From Phoronis australis (Eukaryota; Phoronida; Phoronidae): 64,000 nucleotides of DNA. The stretch is taken from NCBI GenBank assembly GCA_002633005.1, contig NMRA01000817.1, positions 23,518 through 87,517 on the forward strand. The letters run 5' to 3'. The notes below the pieces were generated by a model. It was not told the origin of the DNA. It saw only the letters and a program-made list of their open reading frames with translations, and did not search any database. Positions 21,772 to 35,349 of this stretch are shown in pieces. A program made the position numbers and the translations under genes. Each line of letters starts with the position of its first letter. Position 1 is the first letter of the stretch.

Positions 21772-22812
21772 ATATAATGTAGTGGCTATAGTAGATTTAC
21801 ATGTAATGTAGTGGCTATAGTAGGTTTACATATAATATCGTAGCTATAGTAGATTTACATTTGATATGGTGGCTATAGTAGATTTACATGTAATATAATG
21901 GCTGTAGTAGATTTACATGTAATATAGTGGCTATAGTAGATTTACATATAATATAGTAGCTATAGTAGATTTACATTTGATATAGTGGCTATAGTAGATT
22001 TACATATAATATAGTGGCTATAGTAGATTTACATTTGATATAGTGGCTATAGTAGATGTACATGTAATATAGTGGCTATAACAGATTTACATTTGATGTA
22101 GTGGCTATGTGTAATATAGTGGCTATAGTATATTGACTATAGTAGATTTACGTGTAATATAGTGGCTATAGTAGATTTACATGTAATATATTGATTATAG
22201 TAGATTTACGTGTAATATAGTGGCTATAGTAGATTTACATATAATATAGTAGCTATAGTAGATTTACATGTAATATAGTAGCTATATTAGATTTACATTT
22301 GACTTAGTGGCTATAGTAGATATACATTTGATATAGTGGCTGTAGTAAATTTACATATAATATAGTAGCTATATTAGATTTACATTTGATGTAGTGGCTA
22401 TAGTAGATTTACGTGTAATATAATGGCTATAGTAGATTTACGTGTAATATAGTGGCTATGGTAGATTTACATGTAATATAGTGGCTATAGTAGATTTACA
22501 TTTGATATAGTGGCTATAGTAGATTTACACGTAATACAGTGGCTATAGTAGATTTACACGTAATATATTGGCTATAGTAGATTTACATGTAATATAGTGG
22601 CTATAGTAGATTTACATTTGATATAGTGGCTATAGTAGATTTACATGTAATATAATGGCTATAGTAGATTTACACGTAATATATTGGCTATAGTAGATTT
22701 ACATGTAATATAGTGGCTATAGTAGATTTACATTTGATATAGTGGCTATAGTAGATTTACATGTAATATAATGGCTATAGTAGATTTACATATAATATTG
22801 TGGCTAAAGTAC
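21772..22812 (+). repeat. 29-bp minisatellite, about 36 units
   Basis: Near-continuous array of a 29-bp unit containing GTGGCTATAGTAGATTTACA. Units differ mainly in a short variable block (CATGTAATATA, CATTTGATATA, CATATAATATA, CGTGTAATATA, CACGTAATATA). Order in the second half is not random: a four-unit block of 116 bp is repeated between about 22552 and 22780. It has no cap or leader features and no associated cas genes. Confidence 0.95.
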
Positions 22813-23671
22813 TGTAGATTTTCCCGTGCTATTTTACCTTTCTGTTTACATGGCTTTGGTTTCATTGTACTCTTAATCACGTAGTTGGAAGTCCGCGTCT
22901 GTAATTTAGTTGTTGCGCCTTTGGTCTGCTGTTTGTATGCATTTAGTTCAGTCTGTGTAAGGATTTTATTGTGTCATTCGTATCCTGTTCGTGTTGTCTT
23001 AGTGTCAATATCCCTTACTTATTTTGATACTTGTTATAGAAGCTCAGCATGTTTTTATACTTACTTTTTGCGTCATTATGTAATTTCTGTGTAGATGAAA
23101 CTGGTTGCGAAAGAGATGACCTCGGAAGACAATTTACAGTGCAAACTACAGGTTGCATGTTTTGAGCTCAATGAAGGAGAACATTGACCTGTACTTAATG
23201 CATTGAGCTGTACTTATTACTGAGTTAAGGCTTTGATATCCTTCGCAGTGGCGACGTTGAATCGAATCCTGGCCCCTTGGCACCCCAGTGGCGGATTTAA
23301 GGGGAGACAAGATTCCATTTGGCAGTACGGGGGTACGAATGTCTGCCGTGCAAAATCTTGGCTAATACTCTGCCCTGGCACCCCAAACTCAAAATCCTGG
23401 ATCCGCCCCTACGCCCTGTGGTGTGTTTAGTATTTTATTCTCAAACGTAACAACCGATAGCTTTCTACTATTTGATATTTTTAAGAAATTTGTTCTTGCC
23501 AATATCTAAAAACATTTTACTCTTTGTGAAGCCGGTTACTTGCTGTCCGAACAAATTCAACCAGACTGTGTGAGTCCCGAATGCTTTATTGTGTATCACA
23601 CTTATGAAGACCGAGGTCTTCTTGTATATATATTCATAATGGATTTGAAATATCGAATGACATAATCAGCC
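22813..23671. other. Intergenic stretch between minisatellite and LINE
   Basis: No gene recognised. It contains a short interspersed element at about 23286-23411. Confidence 0.45.
23286..23411. mobile_element. Short interspersed element, GGCGGATT...GGATCCGCC ends (copy 1)
   Basis: Edges AGTGGCGGATTTAAGG and TGGATCCGCCCCT form an approximate inverted pair. The internal string ATTCCATTTGGCAGT and the CTCAAAATCCTGG end are shared with the copy at 47912-48066, showing a dispersed family. No coding capacity. Confidence 0.7.
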
Positions 23672-25780
23672 GTGAGCTATGTAATTGCTGGGTTAAACTT
23701 AGCCTCAACCACATACCAATGTGTATTGAATTTTTATAGGTCTTCATCGCAGACCTTTAGTTTATCCCAACATGTTTCTGATAATAATTTCGGTGTTCCC
23801 AATTTGATAAACGGCGACTTTAATGCCCATATTCTTGGTTCACTGGGGATATTGACAATCAAGCAGGTATTGAGCTTTTTTATGTTTTTGTACCCAATCA
23901 TTCAGTGACATTTGTTACGACGTGTGTTCTGTTCTCTACATTGAAGTTGTGTCGCCTATGGGAAACTAGTTTGTGTGATACCATCTTGTGCACTGATGTC
24001 ATCCTCTTGAATAACCCAAAATTTGTGGAAATATGATCATGGTGACTGAAAAAACTTACTTCTGATTTGGTCGATTAGTGAATTGTGATGCAGTTTTGAT
24101 TTTGGTGGCATTGATTAGATTGGGGATTTGTTTTTAATAACTTCAATGGCATACCTATGAAGTAAAGGGAAATTAAACAAAAATTAAATCTTGGTTTTAT
24201 TGTAACCTGAATTAAAGCAGAAACGTTAGCGGTGTTGAGCGTTTAAATTGTCAAGTAGCCCAGTCCGGAGATATACATGTAAAGACCAGTCGCTTGTCGA
24301 AAATCTGATATCATCTGCCTAATGTGGTAATCGCATATCCAGTTTGCAAATTATTAACCGAAAAATCTCAGGACTACCGCAAACTCATTAAGATTATTCT
24401 TGGTCAATCCACTCATGATACATTACCTTACAAAAACTGAGTACTTCTGGTAATGGTGCCACTTCAAAATTAGATAAAGCTAATTTAGTATAAAATCATT
24501 TCATGTATAAAAAGCTTAGTGCAGTGAACCTGTTTTCACTAATTTCCGAGTCAATGGGTATTAGGGCTCACTTTTCAGTAAATGCAACTCAAACCCCTGC
24601 AAGTGAAATCTAAATACTTACGTCGAGGGTCATCAACCAGCATAAAGAGTAAAATGTTTAAATTGCTGGCAAATTCATTTACTATTCCAGTAACTACATT
24701 ATGTAATTCATTTTGGCGTTTTCCAACTAGATGGAAACGTGGGTTGGTGATACCTCTGCATAAAAAGGACTTGACGGCTGTAGTGTCTAATTATCCCATC
24801 AATACTCATTGACTCTACTCCCTGAAGTCTCAAAACTTCTTGAAAAAGTATTTCCCCGTGTATATGATAATAACAACTAAAACTTGTATGCTGCTCAGTT
24901 TGGTTTTGTTTATCTAGTAAAGTCATCACGTCACATTTGATTGAAATTATCCCAGCGTCTCCACTGAGAATCTCGGGTATCAGTGTTCTGGCTGTTTTTT
25001 TTTTTGGATTTTTGGGCTGCGTTTGATATGGTGCTTCATGATCTGTTATTATAGCTTCTTAAATAAGGAATTGGTGCAACTGTGCACGGTGTGCTTCTAA
25101 ATAGTCCTATAGGGGGCGTTTGGACGGTGTATATGCTGATGAAACGCCAACAGTGTATGTTGATGCTGTCACATCACAAGGCGGTGTACTGAACCCGTTG
25201 CCTTTTCTTATATTTATTTATTAACTGCCTTACAGACTGTTTATCCTGACGACACGCCTATTTTCATTTCTTATCCAAAAGACAAATTCGAAAACTTTAG
25301 TTTCCTTCAAATGTGGCTTGATTTGTTGTGTGATTGGGCAACCAAATGTCGCATGGAGTTCTAAGCATCCAAAAGTTATGACATAACGTTCTCATTGATC
25401 CTCCACAGCATATTGACAAACCCCAAGACTGTATTTGTATGATTTTATTGATCGTCAAAGTAAACATCTCATGGGTGTTATGCGGGTATGTTAAAAAATC
25501 AAAATCTTCTCAATTCCGGCATTTACATGTTGAAAACTTTCTATGTATAATTCTAGTTGCTATTTAGAATTGATTTATTATTTGTTTATTCTACCTTATT
25601 TCAACTCTGCGGATTTTTATACCAACGCAACTTTGACTTCACTCTGTAAACTTAGAAGAGTTCAGGTGCTAGTTACCCTTTCCGCATCAGAGGCTGTCAA
25701 GGGTTCTAGTGCAATTAGAGTCTTAGGAATTCTTAATTGGAATTCGCTCCCTCTGTTAACAAAACAGTAATTAATTATAG
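23672..25780 (+). mobile_element. Decayed non-LTR retrotransposon (LINE) remnant
   Basis: Three diagnostic pieces lie in order on one strand. An endonuclease motif GDFNAH sits at 23813-23830. A reverse-transcriptase segment at about 24640-24800 contains FPTRWKRGLVIPLHKK followed by VVSNY. A catalytic-site remnant YPDDT (normally YADDT) at 25242-25256 is preceded by a GGVLNPLPFLIF-like string. A C-terminal NWNSLPLL motif lies at about 25738. Pieces fall in different frames with stops between, so the element is dead. The overall arrangement resembles CR1/L2/Jockey-type LINEs; the clade is not resolved. No poly(A) or terminal repeat tail was recognised. Confidence 0.82.
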
Positions 25781-28700
25781 ATTAATATCAACTTATCCAT
25801 GAATTAATAATTTGTCTAATTAAGCTATTTTCATTTAAAATCACGTACATACTGATACGTTTAGGCGCTTAAGTTCTTCACCACTGGTTCAAACTTGGAT
25901 TTCGCAAAAAGCCCTCGGGTAAGCAGTGACGTACTCCAGTCACGTGATCGTACGTCTGGAGTTCGTAGTAAGTAGAACAGATATTGTCAAAAATAATTTA
26001 GGGTTGTGGTTTGAAATTTAGATGCCGAGTCCTGGTCAGGGTAATTGATCAAAATTATACAAAGCTGATTGCGAATCGATCCGTATCACTGTGTGAAAAG
26101 CACCCCACAAACTGTTGCCTCGTTGGATATTTAGTTCGGCAGTGACAGGTCACGTTTCTAGTGGGCATCCAACTGACGGTGGATCTAACGACTCTTACCC
26201 TGATGTTTTCGGCGTGCTGCGGTTGTTTATTTCATTTTGCAGTCAACCGAACTTTTGATGCAGAGGTTTTTGTTGACGTCACATCAACTGTGACGAAAAT
26301 TCACGAAGTACTTTCCTACAGAACGCCGGACGAATCTTTGTATATGTATGTTCAAATTTGGAAGAAGTGGAAAATGTTTGAAACGAAATTCCATGAATGG
26401 TCTGGGCATCGTTTTATGAAAAGCGGCTTTGAAACGTCTCTTTCGCTCTCATATCGTTGAACTGTTCTTGTTTTCCTGTGGAATTGTAATTATTAATTTA
26501 GCGAGGTTGTACAGTTGATTATTCGAGTAATTTGCAATGATATTTGACTTGCAATTACTACGCAATAATGGTTCTATGGCTGAAAAACACTTTTGTGCAG
26601 GATATGCTTTCTGAATTTATTAGCTTTAACCAGAACTTTAAAATAGTAAACTGTATTATATTTTCCCGATTCTTTTTAAAAGCTTTCAGTCAATTAGTGA
26701 AACTAAAATCCAGGCGGCGACTTCATCAGCTCTGACGTTCCTTGGACACTGTGTTTGTGAAAATGTCTGACACGTGTAGCAGTGCTGGTCACTGCATTGT
26801 GAAAAATCCCGCTTATCTTGAGTGTATGCGTGAGAAAAAACTGAGGCGAAGAGAGCTAAAGATCATTGCAGGAATGACCTCTAAGTTTTGGGAAAGAAAT
26901 CTAGCGCTGTAATAGTGTGTACGAGGTGACTTCAACTTTTCCAGAAATCTCGAGACTTGAGACTTGGTCAAAAAATTGGTCTTTCGATCCACACATCTAT
27001 TTCTGAAAAAAATATTAAATATCACTTGAGCAAAAGTTCGGTGTCTGACAATGAACACTATCACTCTAGTTACTGAGATAATTTTTATCTTATATTTGTA
27101 GACTATAATGCGCTCATACTTATTTTACTAAATCTATTTTCGGTAAGTTTAAAGTGGGAATGTAAGACCACAATTCTGCCTTAGATCTGTTATGTCACTT
27201 TGATTAGACTGACCCCTGTCGGGTAGGTTTGCATTCCTCTCCCGTCTTCCAGAAATAGCTTCACATTCACGCTTTCCCTTTCTTGATTTTAACCTTAAAC
27301 CTACGATTCTTTTTGAAAGGCTTCTAATTTCTTGTAATGTTGGTAGTTATTATAATTACAAGGTTCTGGGATTTTGAAACCTTGTAATGAGCTGCCAAAA
27401 TATGCACTTTTGTGAGCAAATGTTACGAAGCAGTGTTAATGAGGTCAGGCCAAAGTGACAAACTTCAAACCTGTATTAATAAAGTTATCGACGGTGAATC
27501 GTTCTGTTGAATTGACAACCAAAGAACTTCAGTTGGTGCCCGTTGTCATCTTGTGTTATTGAGATTGTGAAATCTGAATAGTGTAACATGAACAAGATGT
27601 TTATTTTTCAATCAAGTGGTGAGTATTGGCCGTTGTTGTGGTTTGTCAGCTTCAAATTTGAAAAATAAGAACAAAAACATCGACACTAGCAGAATTAGTT
27701 TCAGTGATTACGTGTATAATTTGAAACAACCTGTACCATGACTGAGATTTCTCACCGTTAATGGCCGAGAAAGTCGTACATGTATACGTGAGATACGGGA
27801 AAGCATCTGCGACAAACTTTCACAAGAGTTCAAAGAGGCAGTTTATTTTTTAGGGACAGTGTTTGTGTGACAATTAAGTCGTTAACAGTCATCTTTGAGT
27901 GCTACCCGACTACCAGTCATAGGTATTTATGTATGGATTTAGTGTTTCCGGTTCTAATGAAAGTCTATACCGGCCTATGATTTTATCTAAGCAATGAAAT
28001 TTGTAAAGTCTTCGGAAATTTCCATCACATTTTGTAAGGCAACACCTTCGTGATCTTAATGCTTGAATGGTTGCTTATTTAATATAATAATATTTCATAC
28101 TCGACTACTAATAGAGTAAGTGGTACCACTCATAGTTGAATTCAACCCGAGAACGACCCTGTGAGGGAGTAAAAAGGGGTCCATGTTGGATTCCTCTCTC
28201 CAACTTTTCTGCTAAGACTTGTGGGAAAAGTTTCACTTAAAATCTATAATCCAATAGATGTTCTGCCACTTGTATTATTGCACAGAAATCAGTTAAGCAT
28301 CGCCACATTCCTACCTTTAATATCTGACGTGAAATGCATGGCATAAGATATGTGCATAATCCGTTTCAGCACGTCACTGCGGTCCTTCACAGTAAATTCC
28401 CGGGGTCGGCTCCCCTGTTTCTCAAAAAATTGCAAGCTGAATTTTCTCATTTCTGTTCATATGTGCGGTTCTTGAAATCTGATGAACTCTACCAGAAAAC
28501 TTTAAAGTCTGCTTTCACGCAGCGTTGGCTGTTGCGCAGATAGTTTTGCGAGTGCTTGGCCATACGACTATAACTGAAGACTGCTGACGGAAATGCCACG
28601 TTCCTAACCTCATTCACAAAACGTCATTCATGTTTATTCATAGCAGTGCCTTTAGCTTAATTCATATGCTTTTCATACAGATATTTATTTTGTGATAAAT

Positions 28701-30167
28701 AGTGCAACAATAGATTCATTGAGCTACCTGCATGTATTTGCTTAACATGAAATATGTACTGTTAATCCAATTTGCTGACTATGGGAAAATTTTGCGTATC
28801 CGGGGAGAACTTTTAGACTTATTTTAGTTGGCCTGTGTGTATTGTCATTCTAAGTGTGTCCCGATCAACTTCTGTTTACCTTTGCAACGTTCTGTTTTAT
28901 TGCAATGTTCACTCTGGAATGATCATTTCGGTTTTATGGTAAATCGCCGTGCGTCACAATTTATTTCGAAGCACTGTTTAAAGCCGAAGCATATGTCGCA
29001 AAGACCTGAAACTGTAAAGTCGTATTGAACTCTGAAAGTAACTTTTCATAAATATATTCTTGGTGTTTTATCTCTCTGTATTACCTGTGAAGATTGTATT
29101 AAGACGAATTTACTCCTGATAAAGAGTTAGGCAGAAGTAATACGTTGTTCGTAGCATGTCGCATTCAATTGAGTTTTAACAATCTCGCTGGCAACACGAT
29201 GAACCGATGATGTTTAATGAGGCTGATTTTCGCGCGAGATTGAAGACAAGCGATCCTCGATCGAACAAGACTCGTTCACTATTGTTGTTGCGTCGCTACT
29301 GAAATCTCGGCGATGAGACCACTGATCAATTATTAATGCGATTTATATTATTAGCCAATAATGATTTATTCTGTTTGGTTTCTGCGTCGGAGGGGAGTCA
29401 CTCCGCATAATTAGCAGGGGTGTTGTTCAGCTGTAACGGGACGCAATCAGTTTAGGTCTTATATATACATATTTGGGACAGGATAGTCTTATTGAAAACA
29501 AAATAGCTTTGATGACAAATTACGTTATTAAATTATGTTTCTTTAAAAGTTAGAGTAATTTGGTGAAATCACCACTATCATTATTGCTCAGCTAAAGTAG
29601 TGTCGTGTCGTTTGATATACTCTTGTGGGTTTGGCGAATCTTTATTCTGTTTCAAAGCTTCACTGCCCCAGTAACAGGCAATGTAACCTGATGATGTATG
29701 ATTAATAGGCTAAAACGACGTCTTACACCCCTGATTTCAGTATTTCTGTAATGTTTTGTTTTCTTACTTAAATGAGTTACGGGTCCTAAATGAGACAGGA
29801 TAATTCATTAAATCTACCGTCAGTTACGTACTGTACAAGGATGTAAATCAGACCTACTATCGACCAGTGCTTGAAACTGAGTTACTTTCGAATGTGTTAT
29901 GCGTCGTGTCTACACCGTCTGCACTTACAAAGTGCACCCCCGGAAATCTAGCGTGGAATGGTACCCTGGGTAATCCGTCTCTGGGACCAATGCTGTTAAC
30001 CTATTCATTCCATGACTATTCTTCCAATACTAATTCTTATTCATAGTTAACTACAATCGACATAATAACTTGGCGCGGTTGTCCGGCAGCCTTTCACTCT
30101 TGCCGGCGACAGCAGCTGTGACGAACCTCATCGATACCCTGTAGATATTTCGCCGAACGCGAAAAAA
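25781..30167. other. Intergenic stretch, no gene recognised
   Basis: About 4.4 kb of AT-rich sequence. The longest frame, about 100 residues at 26161-26460, starts at GTG and matches nothing I know. I see no RNA gene or inverted-repeat element. The last few hundred bases should contain the promoter of the gene at 30168, but no clear TATA box is evident. Confidence 0.5.
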
Positions 30168-31490
30168 ATGTTCTGCAATCTGTTTGTTTGGATTTCTTTT
30201 TTATTCATTCGCTCCGTTTTCAAGCTGATTCAGCGAGCGTGGTGGATTGTGACTGGACTGAGTAAGCAACTAGCCGAAAACCAAACGGGAGGTTTCGAGC
30301 AATGTGCGCAAGTCTTGGACATTCGTTCTAGGCGTATCAACACGCTGAGTCGCGTAGCCACCCGGAAGCATTTCATCGCGACACATAGCCACTTTGAGCA
30401 TCCGCATTGCATTTTGACTGACGAAGTTACCCTCTATAGCGTCTCCGAATATGAGGCTGTGTTCGTGCGTGCGGAAAAGGGTGTTTACGTGACCGATTCC
30501 GATCGCCACCCTTTCCTCAGTTTTGCTCAATTTAATCACGCGCGCCAGTTGATCATCATTCCCATCAAGCATTTCCATCGTCTTGCTAACGATCTTGGCG
30601 ATCCGGCTCATCCCGTTATCCACATGGCTAACACCGGCCGTTGTGGCTCTACGCTGCTGTCACAGATGTTGGAGACGCTGCCTGGAGTCATCTCTTTTGC
30701 CGAGCCGTATGTCTTCTGTAACGTTCACTTCATGGAAGCTAGTGGCTCATTGGACCACGAACAGGCAAACTTATACGCCCGGAGCTGTTTGCGACTTCTG
30801 TGCAAATCGCAGAGAAAGGATACTACCACGTACTTTATTAAACAGCGCCCAAGTTCAGACTGTATCGAGTACATGACGGCGGCTTTGCCAGATGTAAAGC
30901 ACATTTTCATGTACCGCGCTAATGCTCTCAACTGCGCAGTCTCTTATTGGAAATTCTATAGAACAATGGAAGTGGGTATGATGTACAGGATCAAGGAGTC
31001 GTGGTTCGTGAAGACCTTCTGTCCATCTCTTGCCAAATATATCTGCGAGACTCTGATGACGCTCAACTGTACCATCGTATGGTGGCGTAAGGAAGATAGT
31101 TACTCCGACCTTCCTTTTTTAGACATTCTATTTCTACGATATGCGCGCAAGTGCCAAATTTACGAATCACGTAGAAATAAGCACAATATCGGCGGTATTC
31201 GTTACGAAGACCTTATTCACAACACAGAAAACGCTTGCAGAGCGATTGCGGACCATTGTGGTCTTCCTGAAGAATTCGTTCGCCTTGCACCGGAAGCACT
31301 GAAGAAAGACTCTCAAGCAGGCACCATCATCAGTCGCAAACAACTGTCGAAGCTCGACTCGCCGATCGACGACATAACCATGGCGCGCCTGTCGGACATG
31401 TGTAACAAGTTTGGAATTCCATCTTTCGACAAAGAATGGTGTTTGCCTGGTACCATTACTGCGCCTTCTATGGCTAAACTGTCTTTGTAA
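30168..31490 (+). CDS. Intronless sulfotransferase-like protein, type II membrane anchor
   Basis: 440 residues in one exon. Residues 1-30 are hydrophobic (FVWISFLFIRSVF), suggesting a signal anchor and a Golgi lumenal enzyme. Residues 155-168, NTGRCGSTLLSQML, fit the PAPS 5'-phosphosulfate P-loop of sulfotransferases, followed by FAEPYVF. Residues about 247-264, FMYRANALNCAVSYWKFY, fit the 3'-phosphate-binding region with R and S in place. The conserved downstream IRYEDL is also present, as in many members of this fold. The start ATG is preceded by A-rich sequence with no upstream alternative in frame. The substrate cannot be inferred; another P-loop transferase is possible. The frame is intact, with higher GC than its flanks. 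Absence of introns suggests an ancient retrocopy or an intronless family. Confidence 0.85.
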   Translation: MFCNLFVWISFLFIRSVFKLIQRAWWIVTGLSKQLAENQTGGFEQCAQVLDIRSRRINTLSRVATRKHFIATHSHFEHPHCILTDEVTLYSVSEYEAVFVRAEKGVYVTDSDRHPFLSFAQFNHARQLIIIPIKHFHRLANDLGDPAHPVIHMANTGRCGSTLLSQMLETLPGVISFAEPYVFCNVHFMEASGSLDHEQANLYARSCLRLLCKSQRKDTTTYFIKQRPSSDCIEYMTAALPDVKHIFMYRANALNCAVSYWKFYRTMEVGMMYRIKESWFVKTFCPSLAKYICETLMTLNCTIVWWRKEDSYSDLPFLDILFLRYARKCQIYESRRNKHNIGGIRYEDLIHNTENACRAIADHCGLPEEFVRLAPEALKKDSQAGTIISRKQLSKLDSPIDDITMARLSDMCNKFGIPSFDKEWCLPGTITAPSMAKLSL

Positions 31491-32702
31491 ATCTGGACGC
31501 ATTTTGCACCTGACTTCAGATACTCGGTGAATCCCAATAGATGTCGCTGTTTTGATATTTGCGTGCACCCAGGGTGACATTTTTGTCTTAGATATGTTTT
31601 ATTAGCGTGGTACTTTAGAAATTACTCGTACACACGTTTGTAGTTGTGACTGTGTGATTTAGTTGTTTCTTAATATATTGCTGTTACTGACGCAACGTAT
31701 ATGAGTTTTTTTTTTATTTTCGTTGTTTGAAAAGATATTCATTTACTATTTTTCGCCAATCACAGGAAGGACAAGGGTTTTTTTAGAGAGTCCTACTGCC
31801 ATCCTGTGTTATGTCCATCACAACGAATGAATTATGCGACACGACTTTTAATCAGTCACTATGTGGTGAGACCGGCTCGACCGTGAATCGGCTCACCAAG
31901 AACTCTCAAACATCATGTCGTGGCAATCGACGACATGAGTCCACTCCAAGAGTACTTCAGCAAAAAGCCGTTTTAAGTTTAGACTATACGTACAAGGGAA
32001 GTGGCAGAAATGGAGCCCATAGCTACTATAAAATGCCATTTAGCATTGTTTTTGAAGCCTTAAATTACAAGATAACAGCATGACTTTTTCGAGTGAAATT
32101 GTCGCAGGCAGTTACTATGACTAACTTGTGGAGATAACTCTGACCAAATATCACTGAGTAAGATAATACAGGCTGATGTTGGCTTACAAAGAGAACTTAT
32201 AACTGCGTAGATGACTAGTGTGGTGCTGTAAGAATTCAATGGTTCAGTCGTGAGTTGCGAAACGTTGACTGAGCATGCTATCCCGTTAAGCCAAGTTGAG
32301 TCGCGTTGATGGCGGGCTTAACAATTTGGTTTTACGGAGTTGATCTGTATTGATTAATTTTTTCCTAATGGGAAAGTTTATTACCGGTAAGCTCTTCTTC
32401 TTGGTAATCTCATGGGCTAACTTATTGATTGCTGTAATTAGATCAACAGCTTAATGTTAAAGGAAGTTACCACGTCTTGTAGAATACTTTATCACTGCGT
32501 GTTTGAGTTCAATCGCTTACCGGAAGTGTTATATATGATGGAGGTAACTGTTATCGTGTATCAGTAAGATAATATACGCTAGTGCTGACTTACGAAGTAA
32601 ATGCGACTCAGTCGTGATCGAGACGGTCTTGCCACCTGGTAACTAAGGTCAATCTCGTTATGTTAATAAAAATGAAATGTACCTGCTGTATATAAAACAT
32701 AC

Positions 32703-32845
32703 TTCTCCCTCTCTCCCCCCTCCCTCCCTCCCTCCTCCGCTCCCTCCCTCCCTCCCTNNNNNNNNNNNNNNNNNNNNNNNNNNNNNNNNNNNNNNNNNNC
32801 TTCTCTCTCCCTTCGCCCCTCCCTCCCACCCTCCTCCTCTCTACC
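32703..32845. repeat. (CCCT)n pyrimidine tract with assembly gap
   Basis: Almost pure CT sequence on both sides of 42 N at 32758-32799. The gap is probably a collapsed or unsequenced continuation of the same low-complexity tract. Confidence 0.95.
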
Positions 32846-35349
32846 CCCTCAGTCCTGTTCACTCCGGATCGGACAGTGGGTACTGTACTCAGGATCAACA
32901 TTTCTCCACCTCTTGACACCTACATGTAGGCATGCCACGTGGAACACAGTGAAAGCCTGTAGTGTCACTCCACAGACACACAAAAACAGCGATTGACATG
33001 AACAATGGCATTTTTGAACCAGAATGGCATCTTTATCGTCGTAAACGCAAAAGTTAAACTAACTCTCAAAGTTTAAGTTAAAGGGTGAAAAACCTCAATA
33101 TTGAGTTAAATACTCACTTCATCAGCAAATTTTTCTTAATAATCATAAAGTTTTCTAAAATCCGGTTCATGTGAATTGAGGTCTTTTGAAAGAGCACCTT
33201 TTCGGGGACGCTGTGCAAGGGGTGCAATTTTCGCAAGTTCCCAATAAATGTTGGCATACGGCTACAACTTCTAAAAGCGCACGTAAATGCACTCACACTA
33301 GGGCGCGCTACTGAGCGAACTTAAGAATCATCACTGCATTGATGGGGTGCAACAGAGCATCAATTTCAAGCATGGTTTATTCTCATTGGATATTGCACAG
33401 GAGCCTATTTGCGATTATAGGCTCAGGTTCAAATGTAGGCTCATATATGGGTCTAAATACGCGCATGCAGGGTAAAAATTTAACTTTGTAACTATCGACC
33501 ATTGAAGTTCGCAAGATATATGGTGACATTTTAAAAATCTGTAAAGAATTTCTTTCTCATTAACTGTTGTTCCGAAGTAGCTGTTTACATTTTATGTGTA
33601 CTTAATTTATCTTTCAAATGTTTTGAGCTTGGGAACATCCAGCAAGCTTAGGTTGTTTAATTAGACATATACCATATCTATCAACAATACGATCAAGACC
33701 CAGGATCGAGGAATTTTTATTGTGTTGAATATTAACTATTTACTATCAAAACAAGTACAAATTATTTGAGGTGATTATTTTTGTTGTTAAGATCAGCCAT
33801 GTTATGAACCACTTGTTGGATATGTTCGGTAAAAAATAGCGATATTTTACTTGCGCGCATTGATCTTTGTATACTCTTTTCATAGGCTGTGACGATCAGT
33901 GTCAGATTTTTATGACGTATCTTCATTTAAATGTTCACAAATCGTGTTTTATTAACTAGAAGCTTACGAAAATTGTCCAATATTGGACGAAACGGTCTCA
34001 CCAGCTGGTGACTGATGCAGTAATCAAGGCTGGATGTGAGATACGAATGTCCGAGACGCTGACGACTCCTATCGGGTAAAATGGAAAAGCTGTCTGCGTT
34101 TGTTGTAGTGACGCGTTTTTCTTAGTGAAGCACTGGATATGGCTGTTTAGAATTCTTGGTCAGGTTGCATTTAGATATTGGCCTTTGTGATCATGATTAT
34201 TTTGCGTTCTCGATTGCTTGTGACTTGAGAGCATCAGGAATGCTTGCATGACCTGCATATTCGTTTATTTATTATTAGTTTCGTATATTGAACGTTAAGC
34301 CGTGGATCTTTGTATTTTATTGCTTTCACAGTGGAATGACTTTTGTCAGAAAGGGCACACGCCATAGAGATTACATGTAATTGAAGAAACGGTACAACAT
34401 TCACCTCTATTGGTTTATATTAACCTCCCAGTTAAAACTGCATTTCGCTGCTGTTTGGTTGTTCATCATGAACAAGATTGATATCTGGTTGCTTATTTTT
34501 GATTGCATTGTCCAGCTGTCAAAGTAATGTCTATTGAGAGACGTGTGGGCTCTTTCGTGAGTTTTCGCAAACATCAGTTTGCAAAGAAATTTGGAATGTG
34601 CTACCTGGATTTTAACATGATCTTTTTTAAGCTCACGTTTGATGCTGAACTCTTAACCGAGTCGCTTTGGGGCTTGAAACATCACCACACTCACCCCATC
34701 TTGAAGTGTTGCCGAACTGAGAACTCTGCTCTAGTTACAGGTGAATGCTGCCACTGTAAGTTTGGCCAACCTCAATGAACTCGAAAGCACATTCTTGACT
34801 CTCTGATGCTTTCGATGTTGTAAAATAGTAACGTATACTATCCAGTTATAGAATGTGAAGACTGGACCTGCACTAAAAGTACAGATGCCAGGTGAATTGG
34901 AAAGAGGCGTTTGTTCCGTGTTCATTATAGTCTCCTTGACGAATGTTTACCATCCGTGCCACAAAAGGAAGTGACGCATACGTCGCGGCAAAAGACACAC
35001 CACATTAGACATAGTTCGCCTTTCGCGCCCATTCCGAGCTAACACGAATAACTGTGACATGCAAAGTGTGTCGATGCTTTTATTTTCAGTAAGAATATTG
35101 ATTTGTAATCATAAGTTATGCAACTGCAAACTTTCACTTTTACTGAGGGTGATGATTTTTTCCGAATTCCATATTTCGGTTCCACTCACCAATAGAAACG
35201 CCGTTTTATGGTTTTGGTTGTCTTTTTGTCTGAATGGCGATTTCACACCTGTAGATGGATAATTTATTACTGAGTTTCTGCCTTGTTCCAAAGGCTTTTA
35301 ATCTCAATTGAAATCGTTCTTTGCCAAACTACTTGGGCTATTTCTACAA

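Noticed and set aside
21772-22812. CRISPR-like regular repeat
   Set aside because: Units are contiguous without unique spacers, no cas genes are present, and the genome is clearly eukaryotic. It is a minisatellite.
26161-26460. 99-residue frame as a gene
   Set aside because: Starts at GTG, has no ATG of use, no splice support and no recognisable motif.
32608-32919. Low-complexity frames across the CT-rich gap
   Set aside because: Translation of (CCCT)n and N only.
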